Below, piece after piece: positions 39,769 to 52,564 of a DNA stretch of 64,000 bases. Location of the stretch: positions 967,501 through 1,031,500 of the forward strand of contig JAHBVX010000001.1 of NCBI GenBank assembly GCA_019637295.1, in the 5' to 3' direction. Source of the DNA: Polyangiaceae bacterium (GTDB lineage Bacteria; Myxococcota_A; Polyangia; Polyangiales; Polyangiaceae). The translations under genes were made by a program, and so were the position numbers. Every line of letters begins with the position of its first letter. The stretch's first letter is position 1. Below the pieces are notes generated by a model, which was not told where the DNA came from, searched no databases, and worked only from the letters and a program-made list of their open reading frames with translations.

Positions 39769-40721
39769 GATGCCTCCCCGGCGTCCTCGGCGCGCGTGAG
39801 CTGCGCGAATACGTCCTCTAGCGTGGCCTGGGTGGGGCTGGCCTCGCGCACGCCGATTTGCTCTCCGACCAGACAGGCGACAGCGCGTTCGAGTACGTCC
39901 TCGGGCGACACCCCGGCTGCGAGCTCCAGCGTCACGCGCACGAGGGGCGCCTCGCGGGAACGCGTGCGCACCTTCTTGACGCCGTCGAGCGCTACCAGCA
40001 CCTTCTTCGCGCGGGCGTCAGGGTCGCGCAACACCAGGCCGACGGTGCGGGACGCACGACGCGCGCGGAGCTCGTCGATCGAGCCCTCGGCGACGAGCTT
40101 GCCGCGATCGATCACGATGGCGCGATCGCAGGTACTCTCCACCTCTGGCAGGATGTGGGTGGACAGCAAGATGGTGTGATTCTCACCCAGGCTCTTGATC
40201 ACCCGTCGCACCTCGCGGATCTGGTTCGGGTCGAGCCCTGCCGTGGGCTCGTCCAGGATCAACAGCGGCGGGTTGGCCACGAGCGCGTCGGCTAGCGCGA
40301 CGCGCTGGCGGTAGCCCTTGGACAGGTGCAGCATGAGCGTGTCCGCCATCTCCTCGATGCGGCTGAGGGCCATGGCGCGGGCTACCGCCGCCTTGCGCTG
40401 CCCGCGGGGCACCTTCTTGAGCTGGGCGCGTAGGGCCAGGTACTCCCGCACCCGCAGCTCGAGATAGAGGGGCGCCGCCTCGGGCATGTAGCCGATGGCG
40501 GCCTTGGCCTCGAGCGGCGCCTCGGCGATGTCGTGCCCGGCGATGCGGATCCGCCCGGAGGTCGCGCCGAGGAACCCCACCAGCATGCGCAGGGTGGTGC
40601 TCTTGCCGGCGCCGTTCGGCCCCAGAAAGCCGACGATCTCGCCCTTCCCGACCGAAAAGGAGACGTCCTTCACGGCGACCACGCTGCCGTAGTCCTTCGT
40701 CAGGTGTTCCACCTCGATCAT
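39765..40721 (-). CDS. ABC transporter ATPase, GldA-like
   Basis: The 318-residue ATPase has Walker A GPNGAGKST (34-42), Walker B LLILDEPTAGLDP and the H-loop STHILPEVE. The signature reads LSKGYRQR in place of LSGGQ, as is usual for GldA/NatA/CcmA-type exporters. The start ATG is preceded by GGAGG. It is the first gene of the four-gene exporter module. Confidence 0.94.
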   Translation of the reverse strand: MIEVEHLTKDYGSVVAVKDVSFSVGKGEIVGFLGPNGAGKSTTLRMLVGFLGATSGRIRIAGHDIAEAPLEAKAAIGYMPEAAPLYLELRVREYLALRAQLKKVPRGQRKAAVARAMALSRIEEMADTLMLHLSKGYRQRVALADALVANPPLLILDEPTAGLDPNQIREVRRVIKSLGENHTILLSTHILPEVESTCDRAIVIDRGKLVAEGSIDELRARRASRTVGLVLRDPDARAKKVLVALDGVKKVRTRSREAPLVRVTLELAAGVSPEDVLERAVACLVGEQIGVREASPTQATLEDVFAQLTRAEDAGEAS

Positions 40722-40840
40722 CGGCCTCCGCGCTTTACCACGATTTCAGGGCAACGATCCTGGCCGCGGGCGGAGCGCGGCGCGGGCACGTCCTCGGATT
40801 TGCCCAGCGGCGGGGGGACGGGCTAAACGCGGGACCGGCG

Positions 40841-41851
40841 ATGCGTCGTCTCTGGGTCCTCGCGCTGGCTGTCGGCTGCAACGGTGGGCAAGCCCCGCCG
40901 GCGGCCGCGTCGCGCGAGACCACCGCCTCCCAGGGCGCTCTACGGCCGGCGCCCGTGGTCAGTGGTGTCCCAGCTCCAAGGCGAGCCTCGCCCCCGCCCG
41001 CGCAGCGCCCGGCGGGGGTCGCGGCGAAGCCCGAGGCTCCGCCCGAGGTGCCGCCGGACATGGCGCTCGTCCCTGGCGGCACCTTCACCATGGGCGCCGA
41101 CGACGAGGGCGAGCAGGACGAGCGCCCGGCGCACTCGGTGACCGTGCCGTCGTTCTTGCTCGACCTCACCGAGGTAACCAACGCGAGCTATCGCGCCTGC
41201 GTGCAGGCCGGCGCCTGCAAGCCCTGGCGCGATGGCGTGGCCGCCGCGATGAAGTACGGCGCGGACCGCGAGTTCCGCGGCGAACGCCAGCCGGTCGTCG
41301 GGGTGTCCTGGCACGACGCGACGGCCTACTGCGCGCACGTCGGCAAGCGCCTTCCGACCGAGGCCGAGTGGGAACGCGCGGCGCGCGGTGACGATGGCAG
41401 GAGGTTCGTCTGGGGCAACGACCCGCCGAGCCCGAAGATCGGTGCATATGCCGCGTCGAGCGGCGGCAAGACGGCGGACGTGGGTTCATTTCCGGAGGGC
41501 AAGGGACCCTACGGTCACCTCGATCTGGCGGGCAATGTCTGGGAGTGGGTCGAGGACTACTACGACCCCTACGCCTACAAGCGAAGCACGGCCGCCCAAG
41601 GGATCCCCGGCACCTGCGAGCAGGTGCTGGCTGCACAAGACGACCTTCGAGCCAAGAAGCTACAAGGCTACACGGGAACCAACCCCATCCCAACCGAGTG
41701 CGAGCGAGTCTTGCGCGGCGGTGCCTTCAACTACCGCGGCGACGGCCTGCGCGCGTCCAATCGTGTTCACCATCCGGGAGGGTGGCGCATCCTGGTGGCT
41801 GGATTTCGTTGCGCGCGAGATCTGCGTCCGAGCCCACGCGACGCGGGCTGA
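40841..41851 (+). CDS. Lipoprotein with formylglycine-generating-enzyme (SUMF1) domain
   Basis: The 336-residue protein starts with MRRLWVLALAVGC (lipobox) and a Pro/Ala linker. From about 74 it is an FGE-sulfatase domain: MALVPGGTFTMGADDEGEQDERPAH, QPVVGVSWHDATAYC, KRLPTEAEWERAARG, GHLDLAGNVWEWVEDYYDPY, VLRGGAFNY and GFRCARD. Many bacterial members outside the true sulfatase activators lack catalytic cysteines and act as binding modules. The one residual Cys in GFRC does not prove enzyme activity. No sulfatase is nearby. Confidence 0.88.
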   Translation: MRRLWVLALAVGCNGGQAPPAAASRETTASQGALRPAPVVSGVPAPRRASPPPAQRPAGVAAKPEAPPEVPPDMALVPGGTFTMGADDEGEQDERPAHSVTVPSFLLDLTEVTNASYRACVQAGACKPWRDGVAAAMKYGADREFRGERQPVVGVSWHDATAYCAHVGKRLPTEAEWERAARGDDGRRFVWGNDPPSPKIGAYAASSGGKTADVGSFPEGKGPYGHLDLAGNVWEWVEDYYDPYAYKRSTAAQGIPGTCEQVLAAQDDLRAKKLQGYTGTNPIPTECERVLRGGAFNYRGDGLRASNRVHHPGGWRILVAGFRCARDLRPSPRDAG

Positions 41852-41920
41852 GTAGAGCGCTGGCCTCGGATCGTCCGCTCGGGACAGAGCGGGTGAAGTG
41901 TCCTACGCTTCGGGGCCTTC

Positions 41921-42844
41921 ATGCGCCTCGGCTGGCTATCGATTGTCGCAGTTCTGCTCTGGGGTCGCGCATCGAGCGCGGCCACCGACGAGTCACCGCC
42001 GTTGCCCGATCTGCCGTTGGTGCGCGAGAGCGATGAAGACGTGAGCGTATTCTTCGCGCCCGGTGTGGAGCTGCGCCGGCCTCAGCTGCGCTGGAGGTGG
42101 AGGCGTTTTCAGCCCGACGAGTACTACCTCACGGGGCTATCCGCCGCCGCGGTCGTGGGGCTCAACGCCGCCGAGCCGGCGAAGGGCCGATGGCGCGGGG
42201 GCATGCTGTTCGACGACGCCGTGCGGCGGTCTCTCGCCCTGGGTAGCTACCCCAAGCGGCGTCGCGCCCGCGACGTGAGTGACGTCTTTCTGGCCGCCAC
42301 GGTCAGCTACCCGCTGCTGGTCGACGGGCTCTTGTCCGCGTACTGGTACTACGACAGCCCCGACGTGGCCGAGCAACTGCTGCTGATCGGGACCGAGGTG
42401 TTCGCGGTGACAATCGCGGGGCAGAGCGTCGTGACGACGCTAGCCGGTCGCGAGCGCCCCTACGGCGAACACTGCGGCAGCGGCCTCGAGGAGGACTCGC
42501 GCGACTGCAGCCGCAGCAGTCGACATCGCAGCTTCTTCAGCGGGCACGCCTCGGCGAGCTTCGCGGGCGCGAGCCTGATCTGCATCCACCGCGGCTACCT
42601 ACCGCTCAGCGGGGGAGGCGTCGCCGATGGCGTGACGTGTGGGGCGGGCTTTGCGCTGGCGACCGCCACCGCGGCGCTGCGGGTGGTGAGCGACATGCAC
42701 TACGCGTCCGACGTCATCATCGGCGCTGGATGGGGTACGCTCGTGGGCCTGGGTCTGCCGTGGCTACTACACTATCGGCACGGCAACCGCTCGGTCCACC
42801 TCGTGCCCCAGGTCGGTGGTCTGGGGATTGGAGGGCAGTTCTGA
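41921..42844 (+). CDS. PAP2-family phosphatase
   Basis: The 307-residue protein has a cleavable signal (ending ASSA) and the three PAP2 motifs: GRERPYGEHC (motif 1, with R and P in place), SFFSGHAS (motif 2, catalytic His) and RVVSDMHYASDVI (motif 3, nucleophile His). It should dephosphorylate a lipid pyrophosphate or phosphatidate at the periplasmic face. Its last base is shared with the start of the next gene (TGATG). Confidence 0.88.
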   Translation: MRLGWLSIVAVLLWGRASSAATDESPPLPDLPLVRESDEDVSVFFAPGVELRRPQLRWRWRRFQPDEYYLTGLSAAAVVGLNAAEPAKGRWRGGMLFDDAVRRSLALGSYPKRRRARDVSDVFLAATVSYPLLVDGLLSAYWYYDSPDVAEQLLLIGTEVFAVTIAGQSVVTTLAGRERPYGEHCGSGLEEDSRDCSRSSRHRSFFSGHASASFAGASLICIHRGYLPLSGGGVADGVTCGAGFALATATAALRVVSDMHYASDVIIGAGWGTLVGLGLPWLLHYRHGNRSVHLVPQVGGLGIGGQF

Positions 42845-43701
42845 TGCGAGCCAGGCTGACGTTCGCGCTCGTGGGTCTCGCCGGGACGGCGCTCGCGCAG
42901 ACGTCGCTGCCGACCACTCCCCCGTCCGACGGCAGCGGCATCGAGCGGCTGAGCACCGGAGGGTACTGGGAGAGCGGCGTGGGGCGTCCCTTCGTAGCCG
43001 GCAGCCTCGAGCTGGGCTGGACCTACGTGCGCCCGCGGATCGCCGCCGGGTACGGACGGCCCTACTATCGTTGGCTCGGCGTCGAGGCGGCGCCGCTCGG
43101 TTCGACGAGCGGCGCCGGTGCTTACGTGGGCGCCAAGGGGCAGATGCCCTACTTCGAGATGCGCGCCGGGGCACGCTACTTCGCGCCCATCGCTCGCTCG
43201 CTGTTTCCCGCCCGAGAGTCCCAGGACTGGATCGACATCGAGCGCCGGGACGGGCCGAGCGCGACCTACGTCGCGCTCGAGTCGGAGCTCTCGGGCGCCG
43301 TCCCGATCGCCGGGGGGGGGCCCTTCTGGATGCTGACCGCGTATTACGTCTCGGATCTGCCGGACGGCTACCACCTGTTCGAGGAGTCTCTCAAGGTGGT
43401 GATCGATCCCCCCTGGGTCTGGCGCTTTCGCGTGGGCTACGCTGCCCGCTTCGGCAAGTACGACGCCATATCGCTCGGCGTCGCGCAGGAGAACCTGGTG
43501 CTGCCGGGTCGGGGCCGACACGTGCTGCGGGCCGGTCTGATCGCCAGCGTGCGGGTCACGGACAACCTCGACGCACAGCTCTCCATCCTGCCCGTGCTGC
43601 ATGGCCCGGACACCATCGGGCTCGACGGCGCAGACTTCGGACAACTTGGAGTGCGTTGGCGCTTCGCCACGGGCATGCCCAAGCAGCCGCCGAGCTTCTG
43701 A
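42844..43701 (+). CDS. Predicted outer-membrane beta-barrel protein
   Basis: The 285-residue product has a signal peptide (MRARLTFALVGLAGTALAQ). The rest alternates polar and aromatic/hydrophobic residues in strand-like segments (ELGWTYVRPRIAAGYGRPYY, FWMLTAYYVSDLPDGYHLF, WRFRVGYAARFG), ending in a strand with VRWRF near the C-terminus. It is coupled to the PAP2 gene, so the pair may act together on envelope lipid. No specific family is recognised. Confidence 0.75.
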   Translation: MRARLTFALVGLAGTALAQTSLPTTPPSDGSGIERLSTGGYWESGVGRPFVAGSLELGWTYVRPRIAAGYGRPYYRWLGVEAAPLGSTSGAGAYVGAKGQMPYFEMRAGARYFAPIARSLFPARESQDWIDIERRDGPSATYVALESELSGAVPIAGGGPFWMLTAYYVSDLPDGYHLFEESLKVVIDPPWVWRFRVGYAARFGKYDAISLGVAQENLVLPGRGRHVLRAGLIASVRVTDNLDAQLSILPVLHGPDTIGLDGADFGQLGVRWRFATGMPKQPPSF

Positions 43702-43746
43702 AGACCACGGGCCCGCTCTGGCGATCCGGCTACCCCCGGACGGGCG

Positions 43747-44695
43747 CTACTGAAACGTCTGACCCGAGTTCGGCTGTCCGGGACTGCCGGTGGCGGGCGC
43801 CGCCCAGGTGAACGCTGCGTAGGTGTTGCCGCTGCCGGTGAGCTGCAGCGTGTGCCCGATGGGTGTGGACGCTGATTGCTTGACACCGATGTCGACCGAC
43901 GTCATGCCGTTGGCTGCACCGCCGCTGGCTTGGAACGTTCCGCCGTAGCTGAGGAACTGGACCACCGTGCCGACGTTGTTCACGAGTGCCAGGGCGTCGG
44001 GATCGCCGTTCTGGATCGCGTCGATGGCGAACCACGCCGTGCCGTACCCGCCTTGCTGGCTCGGGAGCGCACCGGTGAGATTCGTGGTCTTGTAGCTCAG
44101 GCCGGTTGCGCCGTTGTAGAGCACGATGCTCCAGCCACTCAGGCTCGTCCCCGCCGGTCCCGCGACCTCCACGCCCTCGTCCTGATCGGCGCCGGTGTTG
44201 TCGTAGTGCAGCTCGTTGATCCAGACGCCACCCGCGCCACCGCCGCCACCCGCGCCGCCGCTCGCGCCCGCGCCGCCGCTCGCGCCCGCGCCGCTGCTCC
44301 CGCCTGCGCCACCGCTCGCGCCCGCGCCACCGCTCCCGCCTGCGCCACCGCTCCCGCCCGCGCCGCCGCTCCCGCCCGCATCGCTGCTTCCTGCGCCTGC
44401 GCGCGCCACCGCCGCCGCCCGCGCCACCGCCGCCGCCCGCGCCACCGCCGGTGCCACTGCTGCCGCCGCTGCCTGCGCCTGCGGCCCCCGCAGTACCGCC
44501 AGACGACGCGGCTGCGCTACCGGCGGCGCCCGCCGAGGCGTCTTCGCCAGCGTTGCCGCCGAAGCCCACGCCCCCCAGTCCACCGTCCGTCGAACCGTCT
44601 GGGTCCGGGCCTACACCACTCGCCCCGGTGGCGCAGGCCGAGGGAGCGAGCAACGCCGCCGCGTAGCATGCCACGAACAGTAGCGGACGGTTCAT
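43747..44695 (-). pseudogene. Lamin-tail-domain exported protein, interrupted by a +1 frameshift
   Basis: Translation from the ATG at 44695 gives a signal peptide (MNRPLLFVACYAAALLAPSAC) and a Gly/Ser/Ala-rich region. The frame then breaks into Arg-rich nonsense at about 44401. Removing one base in the GCGCGC run there (44401-44406) joins this to GGSGGAGG repeats and a lamin-tail domain (VWINELHYDNTGADQDEGVE, GTSLSGWSIVLYNG, NNVGTVVQFLSYGG), ending at 43747. The repaired product is about 315 residues. The break lies in very GC-rich low-complexity DNA, so a sequencing error is as likely as true decay. LTD proteins are often cell-surface binding proteins. Confidence 0.75.
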
Positions 44696-44723
44696 CGAGC
44701 ACCTCGAGCACAGGCCCTCGCCC

Positions 44724-47819
<3,096 letters not shown>

Positions 47820-47995
47820 GATCGTCGATCCTCGCGACTCGTGGTCAAACCGGTGACCTCGTCGCGAAAGTCCCGGGAAGCTAGTGCGCCTTTGAGTGCC
47901 CGGCCAGCGTTTGAGGCCCCGAGCAGGGCGCAGCCGCGCTTTGCTGCTGCTATCCACTGGAAAATGCAGGATATCCGCGGGCGTCGCGGGCCAGC

Positions 47996-48478
47996 TCAGC
48001 CCTTTCGAGCCCGCCGCGCGAGCCGCTCCGCTTGTCGCTGCTTCGCCTCGGCCCAGCGTCGCCGCTCCTCGTCGCTGCCCAGCTCGAGCTCCGGTACGGA
48101 CGCCGGCGCGCCGCCATCGTCGATGGCGACGTAGACGAGGTACGCCGAGTTGGTGTGGGTGAGCTCTCCGGTGATCGGGTTCTCGGCGCTGACCTTGACG
48201 CCGACTTCCAGCGACGACTTCCCGACGTAGTTGACGCTGGCCTCGCAGCACAGCACGTCCCCCACGTTCACCTTGGAGATGAACGTCATGGAGTCCACCG
48301 CTACAGTGACGCAGGGACGCTGCGCGTGGCGCATGGCTGCGATGCCGCCCGCCTCGTCCACCATCTTCATGATTTCGCCGCCGTGGACGTTGCCGTAGGC
48401 GTTGGCGTGCTCTGGCAGCATCAACTGATGGAGCTGCACTCGCGAGCTCGTGCCAGGCTTGGACTTGGGTCGGTTCAT
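47996..48478 (-). CDS. Acyl-CoA thioesterase, hotdog fold
   Basis: The 160-residue protein is a YciA/BACH-type thioesterase: [20 protein letters not shown] (HGG and the catalytic Asp), [16 protein letters not shown] and the hotdog core [10 protein letters not shown]. It hydrolyses acyl-CoA to free acid. The Arg/Lys-rich end is unlike the core. It precedes secA on the same strand by 176 bp; that gap shows no clear promoter to me. Confidence 0.9.
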   Translation of the reverse strand: MNRPKSKPGTSSRVQLHQLMLPEHANAYGNVHGGEIMKMVDEAGGIAAMRHAQRPCVTVAVDSMTFISKVNVGDVLCCEASVNYVGKSSLEVGVKVSAENPITGELTHTNSAYLVYVAIDDGGAPASVPELELGSDEERRRWAEAKQRQAERLARRARKG

Positions 48479-48608
48479 CGCGGCTGAGCCTACCTCACCG
48501 GCTCGGATTCGGAGACCCCTTCAGAGCCAGCCGTGGCAATCCCGGCCGGGTGGGCGCTGAAAGCACGGCTCGGCGGCGAAGTGGTGGTAGCCTGGCCCGG
48601 CAAGACTC

Positions 48609-50285
48609 GTGGATCTGCTCTACTTCGTGATCCTGATTAGCTCGTTGATCTTCGTTCACGAGCTGGGCCACTTCGCGGTGGCCAAGGCGTTCGGCGTCAA
48701 GGTCATCACGTTCAGCTTGGGGTTCGGTCCCAAGATCCTGCGCTTGCGGGGGCGGGAGACGGAGTACTGCGTCAGTCTGCTCCCGCTCGGCGGTTACGTG
48801 AAGATGCTCGAGGTCAGCAAGAGCGACATCGTGCTGCCCGAGGACAAGAACCGCACCTTCGAGTCTCTCCCCGTCTACAAGCGAGTGCTGATCGTCTTGG
48901 CGGGGCCATTGATGAACCTCGTGTTCCCTGTGCTCTTGTACTTCTCGGTGTTCGTGACCGACGGACCTTTCCTGCCGCCCACGGTCGGGGTCGTGCTGCC
49001 CAATCACCCCGCGCACGGCAAGCTATTCCCTGGCGATCGCATCATGGCCGTGGACGGCCACGACATTGGTACGTTCGACGAGCTGAAGCGCATCGTGGGC
49101 AAGAGCGCGGGCAAGCCCATCCGCTTCAAGGTCTTCCGGGACAACAAGCACATCGAGGTCGAGGTCACGGCCGAGGAGACCGTCGAGCGGCGTGAGCTCG
49201 ACATCGTGGAACGCGTCGGCACGGTTGGCATTCAGCCGAGCGCGCCGGCCGCGGTCGTCGGCATCGACAACCCGGAATCTCCCGCGTATCGCGCGGGGCT
49301 CCGAACCTTCGATGTGGTCACGCACGTTGCCGGCCAGCCGGTGCGTCGCTTCATGGATCTCGAGCGCGCGATCGAAGAGAATCGCGGGGAGACCGCGCCG
49401 GTGAGCTACCAGCGGCCGATCATACTCGACGGCGCTCTGGGCGGGCTGGCGGACATCGCGGTGTACGAGGCTGGCGTCGTCGCGCTCACGCCGGACCCCG
49501 CTGGTGTCGATCTGAAGACCCGCACCGGCCTCGAGCTCGCGGACTTGTACGCCGCGGTGGTCCCCGAGGACAGCTACCTGCACAAGGCGGGGCTGCGCCC
49601 AGGGGACAAGTTGCTCAAGCTGGACGACGAGCCCGTGCCGGCTTGGTCCACGTTTCGCGAGCGCGTACTCAGCGCGCCGGACCGGCCTCATCGCATCGGC
49701 TACTGGGCGGCGCGCGACGGCCGGGAGCGCTCGGGCACGTTCCAGATGCGTCGCGAAGACTTCACGGACGAACACGGACAGACCTTCGCCCGCTACGTCC
49801 TGCGCGTTCAGCACTGGATCCCGCTGGCGCCCGAGGAACGCGTCGAGCACCCAACACCGCTGCGATACGCCTTGGCGAAGGCCGTCGAAGAGACCGTCGA
49901 GGTCACGCGCTTCGTGCTCGTGAGCATGGTCCGGCTGGTCCAGGGGCGGGTCAGCCTCAAGTCGCTCTCGGGCCCCATCACCATCTACGAGGTCGCCGGC
50001 CAGGAGGGCCGTAAGGGGCCGGACTTCTTCATCTGGGTCATGGCGCTCATCAGCATCAACCTGGGACTGCTCAACTTGCTCCCCATCCCGGTCCTCGACG
50101 GCGGGCACCTGATGTTCTTCGCGCTCGAGGGCATCATGCGCAGGCCGCTTCCCCTGCGAGTTCGCGAGGTGCTCCACATCGTGGGCATGGCGATCCTGTT
50201 CGGACTCATGGCCCTGGCCTTCAAGAACGACGTCGAGCGCCGCTGGGACGTGATCGTCACCCACGTGCGAGAGATAATCGGATGA
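48609..50285 (+). CDS. rseP: RIP metalloprotease RseP (site-2 protease)
   Basis: This intramembrane zinc protease cuts membrane-bound anti-sigma factors and remnant signal peptides. The 558-residue protein has HELGH (17-21) in the first TM helix, and NLLPIPVLDGG with D497 as the third zinc ligand in a C-terminal TM helix, with two PDZ-like domains between. It is about 100 residues longer than E. coli RseP. The start is a GTG at 48609. The stop overlaps rsmB as ATGA. Confidence 0.95.
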   Translation: MDLLYFVILISSLIFVHELGHFAVAKAFGVKVITFSLGFGPKILRLRGRETEYCVSLLPLGGYVKMLEVSKSDIVLPEDKNRTFESLPVYKRVLIVLAGPLMNLVFPVLLYFSVFVTDGPFLPPTVGVVLPNHPAHGKLFPGDRIMAVDGHDIGTFDELKRIVGKSAGKPIRFKVFRDNKHIEVEVTAEETVERRELDIVERVGTVGIQPSAPAAVVGIDNPESPAYRAGLRTFDVVTHVAGQPVRRFMDLERAIEENRGETAPVSYQRPIILDGALGGLADIAVYEAGVVALTPDPAGVDLKTRTGLELADLYAAVVPEDSYLHKAGLRPGDKLLKLDDEPVPAWSTFRERVLSAPDRPHRIGYWAARDGRERSGTFQMRREDFTDEHGQTFARYVLRVQHWIPLAPEERVEHPTPLRYALAKAVEETVEVTRFVLVSMVRLVQGRVSLKSLSGPITIYEVAGQEGRKGPDFFIWVMALISINLGLLNLLPIPVLDGGHLMFFALEGIMRRPLPLRVREVLHIVGMAILFGLMALAFKNDVERRWDVIVTHVREIIG

Positions 50286-51592
50286 CGATGCACAAGCAGA
50301 TGGGCGCCGTGAGTGCCCGTACGATCGCGGCGATGGTGCTCGAGCGAGTAGAGCGCGACGGTGCGTTCGCCGCGGCGGCGCTCGACGCGGAGCTCGAGCG
50401 CGCCGCCACGCTGGACGATAGAGATCGCGCGCTGGCCACCGAGCTCACCTACGGCGTGCTGCGCACCCGCGCGGTGCTCGAAGAGCGGCTCGGGGCGCAC
50501 GCGTCGCTGCGCAAGACCGACGCCTTCGTGCGAGCGCACTTGCTGGTGGCGGCGTATCAGATCCTGCTGCTCGATCGCGTTCCCTCGCACGCTGCCGTGG
50601 ACGCGGCGGTGACCGCTGTCCGCGCGCGCCGCGGCGGGCGCGTCGGAGGCTTCGTCAACGCGGTGCTGCGCAAGCTCAGCGCGAGCGAGCGGCCGCTCTC
50701 CCTCGCCGAGGCCATCGTGGGGAGCGCGCCCGCGTGGCTGCTGCGCCGGCTCACGGAGGCCGTGGGACATGAAGAGGCCGCCGCCCTGCTCGGCGCGGGG
50801 GCGCGGGCTCGCCCCGACGCTTGCGTTCGCCTCCGCCCCGGCCACCCCCCGCCCGGGTGGCTCGCTGAGGCGCGCCGCGGCGTGGCCTCGCCGCTGGCGT
50901 GGCGGCTGCAAGGCTCCGGCGATCTGCGTAAGCTGCCGGGCTTCGCCGAGGGCGCGTTCGTCGTCCAGGAAGAGGGCGCGCAGGTCGTCGCGCTCAGCGT
51001 GGGCGCCCGCGCGGGCGAGTCCGTGCTCGATGCCTGCGCCGGGCGAGGCCAGAAAGCGACGTTGCTGGCCGACCAAGTGGGCGCGGCTGGGCGCGTGGTG
51101 GCCGCGGATCTGCACCCCCACAAGCTCGCGGCGCTGGTGGGGGAGACGGCTCGCCTCGGACTCGGCAACGTAGCCACGGTCGCGGTGGACTGGACGATTG
51201 GAGCTGGGGCCATCCCCGATGGCTTCGACCGCGTGCTCGTGGACGCGCCCTGCACCGGCGTCGGTACGCTGCGCCGGCGTCCCGAGATCGCGCGCCGCCT
51301 CGGTGCCGAGGATCCGGACCGGCTCGGTGCGCTCAGTGAGGCCATCCTGCGCCGCGCGACGACTCGCGCGCGCCCCGGCGGCCGGGTGGTGTTCGCCGTG
51401 TGCAGCGTGTTGCCGGAAGAGGGGCGCTCCCTGGTCGAGCGCGTGACCGACGTGCTCGAGCCCACGCCCTTCGATGCACCCGAGCTCGCGGCGCTCACCC
51501 CCGCGGGGGTCTCGGAGCTGCTGTTGCTCCCGTCGCAGCACGGAACGGAGGGCTACTTCGTCGCCAGCTTCGTGCGGAAGGTGAGCGAGTGA
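50282..51592 (+). CDS. rsmB: 16S rRNA m5C967 methyltransferase RsmB
   Basis: The 436-residue enzyme has an N-terminal NusB-like RNA-binding domain (1-130) and a Rossmann methyltransferase domain: DACAGRGQKATLLADQ (AdoMet), DAPCTGVG (C324) and AVCSVLPEE (C374, the nucleophile position in m5C methylases). It begins in the rseP stop, so it is coupled, an association seen in other delta-group genomes as far as I know. Confidence 0.94.
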   Translation: MTMHKQMGAVSARTIAAMVLERVERDGAFAAAALDAELERAATLDDRDRALATELTYGVLRTRAVLEERLGAHASLRKTDAFVRAHLLVAAYQILLLDRVPSHAAVDAAVTAVRARRGGRVGGFVNAVLRKLSASERPLSLAEAIVGSAPAWLLRRLTEAVGHEEAAALLGAGARARPDACVRLRPGHPPPGWLAEARRGVASPLAWRLQGSGDLRKLPGFAEGAFVVQEEGAQVVALSVGARAGESVLDACAGRGQKATLLADQVGAAGRVVAADLHPHKLAALVGETARLGLGNVATVAVDWTIGAGAIPDGFDRVLVDAPCTGVGTLRRRPEIARRLGAEDPDRLGALSEAILRRATTRARPGGRVVFAVCSVLPEEGRSLVERVTDVLEPTPFDAPELAALTPAGVSELLLLPSQHGTEGYFVASFVRKVSE

Positions 51593-51670
51593 TTGGTGAT
51601 GCCGCCCGGATACCCGGCGCGTCGGGTGTGACGCTTGCGTTCCGCTCGGAAGCGTCAAATAGTCCGCCGC

Positions 51671-52564
51671 ATGGCAACGCTTCCGCTGCGCGGCGCCTGG
51701 ACCGCGCTCGTCACACCGTTCACCCCCGACGCCTCGGCCATCGACTGGGGCGCGTTCGAACGCTTGGTCGGCTCGCAGCTCGAGGGCCAGATCAGCGGCC
51801 TCGTGCCGTGCGGGACCACCGGCGAGACGCCGACCCTGAGCGACGCCGAGCAGCTCGAGGTCGTGGCTCGCACGGCCAAGCTGGCCAAGGGCAAGTTGCC
51901 GATCCTGGCGGGTACGGGCAGCAACAACACCAAGAAGACCATCGAACACTCCAGAGCCGCGCTCGAGGCCGGGGCGGATGCGGTGATGATCGTGATGCCT
52001 TACTACAACAAGCCCTCTCAGGAGGGCATGTTCGTGCACGTCTCACAGATCGCCGCTGCGGTCAGCTGTCCGGTGGTGCTCTACAACATTCCTGGGCGCA
52101 CCGGCGTCGAGCTGAGCGTCGAGGCGACGTTGCGCATCCTCGACGGCTGCCCGAACGTGGTCGGCGTCAAGGACGCAACGGGTAACCTCAACTACAGCCA
52201 AGACTTGCTCCGGCGCGCTGGCGAGCGAGTGACCATCATGTCGGGCGATGATCCGTTGACGCTTCCGATGATGGCGATCGGAGCCAAGGGAGTGATCAGC
52301 GTGACCAGTAACATCTTGCCGCGTCAGGTGACGCGGGTGGTCGAGTTGGTCGAGGCGGGCCAATGGCAGGAGGCCAAGCAGTCACACCTGTCGCTCTTGC
52401 CCGTTCACCGGGTGCTGTTCGTGGAGCCCAACCCGCAGCCTACGAAGGCCTATTTGGCCGGACGCGGGCAGATGAGCGCGTCGGTGCGTGCGCCGCTGGT
52501 GGAGGCCAGCCAGCAGACGCGTGAGCTCGTGAGCAAGACGCTCGCGGAGTATCTCGGGTCGTGA
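51671..52564 (+). CDS. dapA: 4-hydroxy-tetrahydrodipicolinate synthase DapA
   Basis: The enzyme condenses pyruvate with aspartate semialdehyde in the lysine/diaminopimelate pathway. The 297-residue barrel has the Schiff-base lysine K167 (VVGVKDATGN), Y138 (LYNIPGRTG), GTTGETPTL and YYNKPSQEG. The ATG at 51671 gives the usual N-terminus. It overlaps dapB as GTGA, so the two pathway steps are coupled. Confidence 0.96.
   Translation: MATLPLRGAWTALVTPFTPDASAIDWGAFERLVGSQLEGQISGLVPCGTTGETPTLSDAEQLEVVARTAKLAKGKLPILAGTGSNNTKKTIEHSRAALEAGADAVMIVMPYYNKPSQEGMFVHVSQIAAAVSCPVVLYNIPGRTGVELSVEATLRILDGCPNVVGVKDATGNLNYSQDLLRRAGERVTIMSGDDPLTLPMMAIGAKGVISVTSNILPRQVTRVVELVEAGQWQEAKQSHLSLLPVHRVLFVEPNPQPTKAYLAGRGQMSASVRAPLVEASQQTRELVSKTLAEYLGS

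Noticed and set aside
49985-52039. 684-codon open frame on the minus strand
   Set aside because: It is antisense to rseP, rsmB and dapA, all clearly recognisable. The composition (Arg, His, Ala) is typical of a shadow frame.
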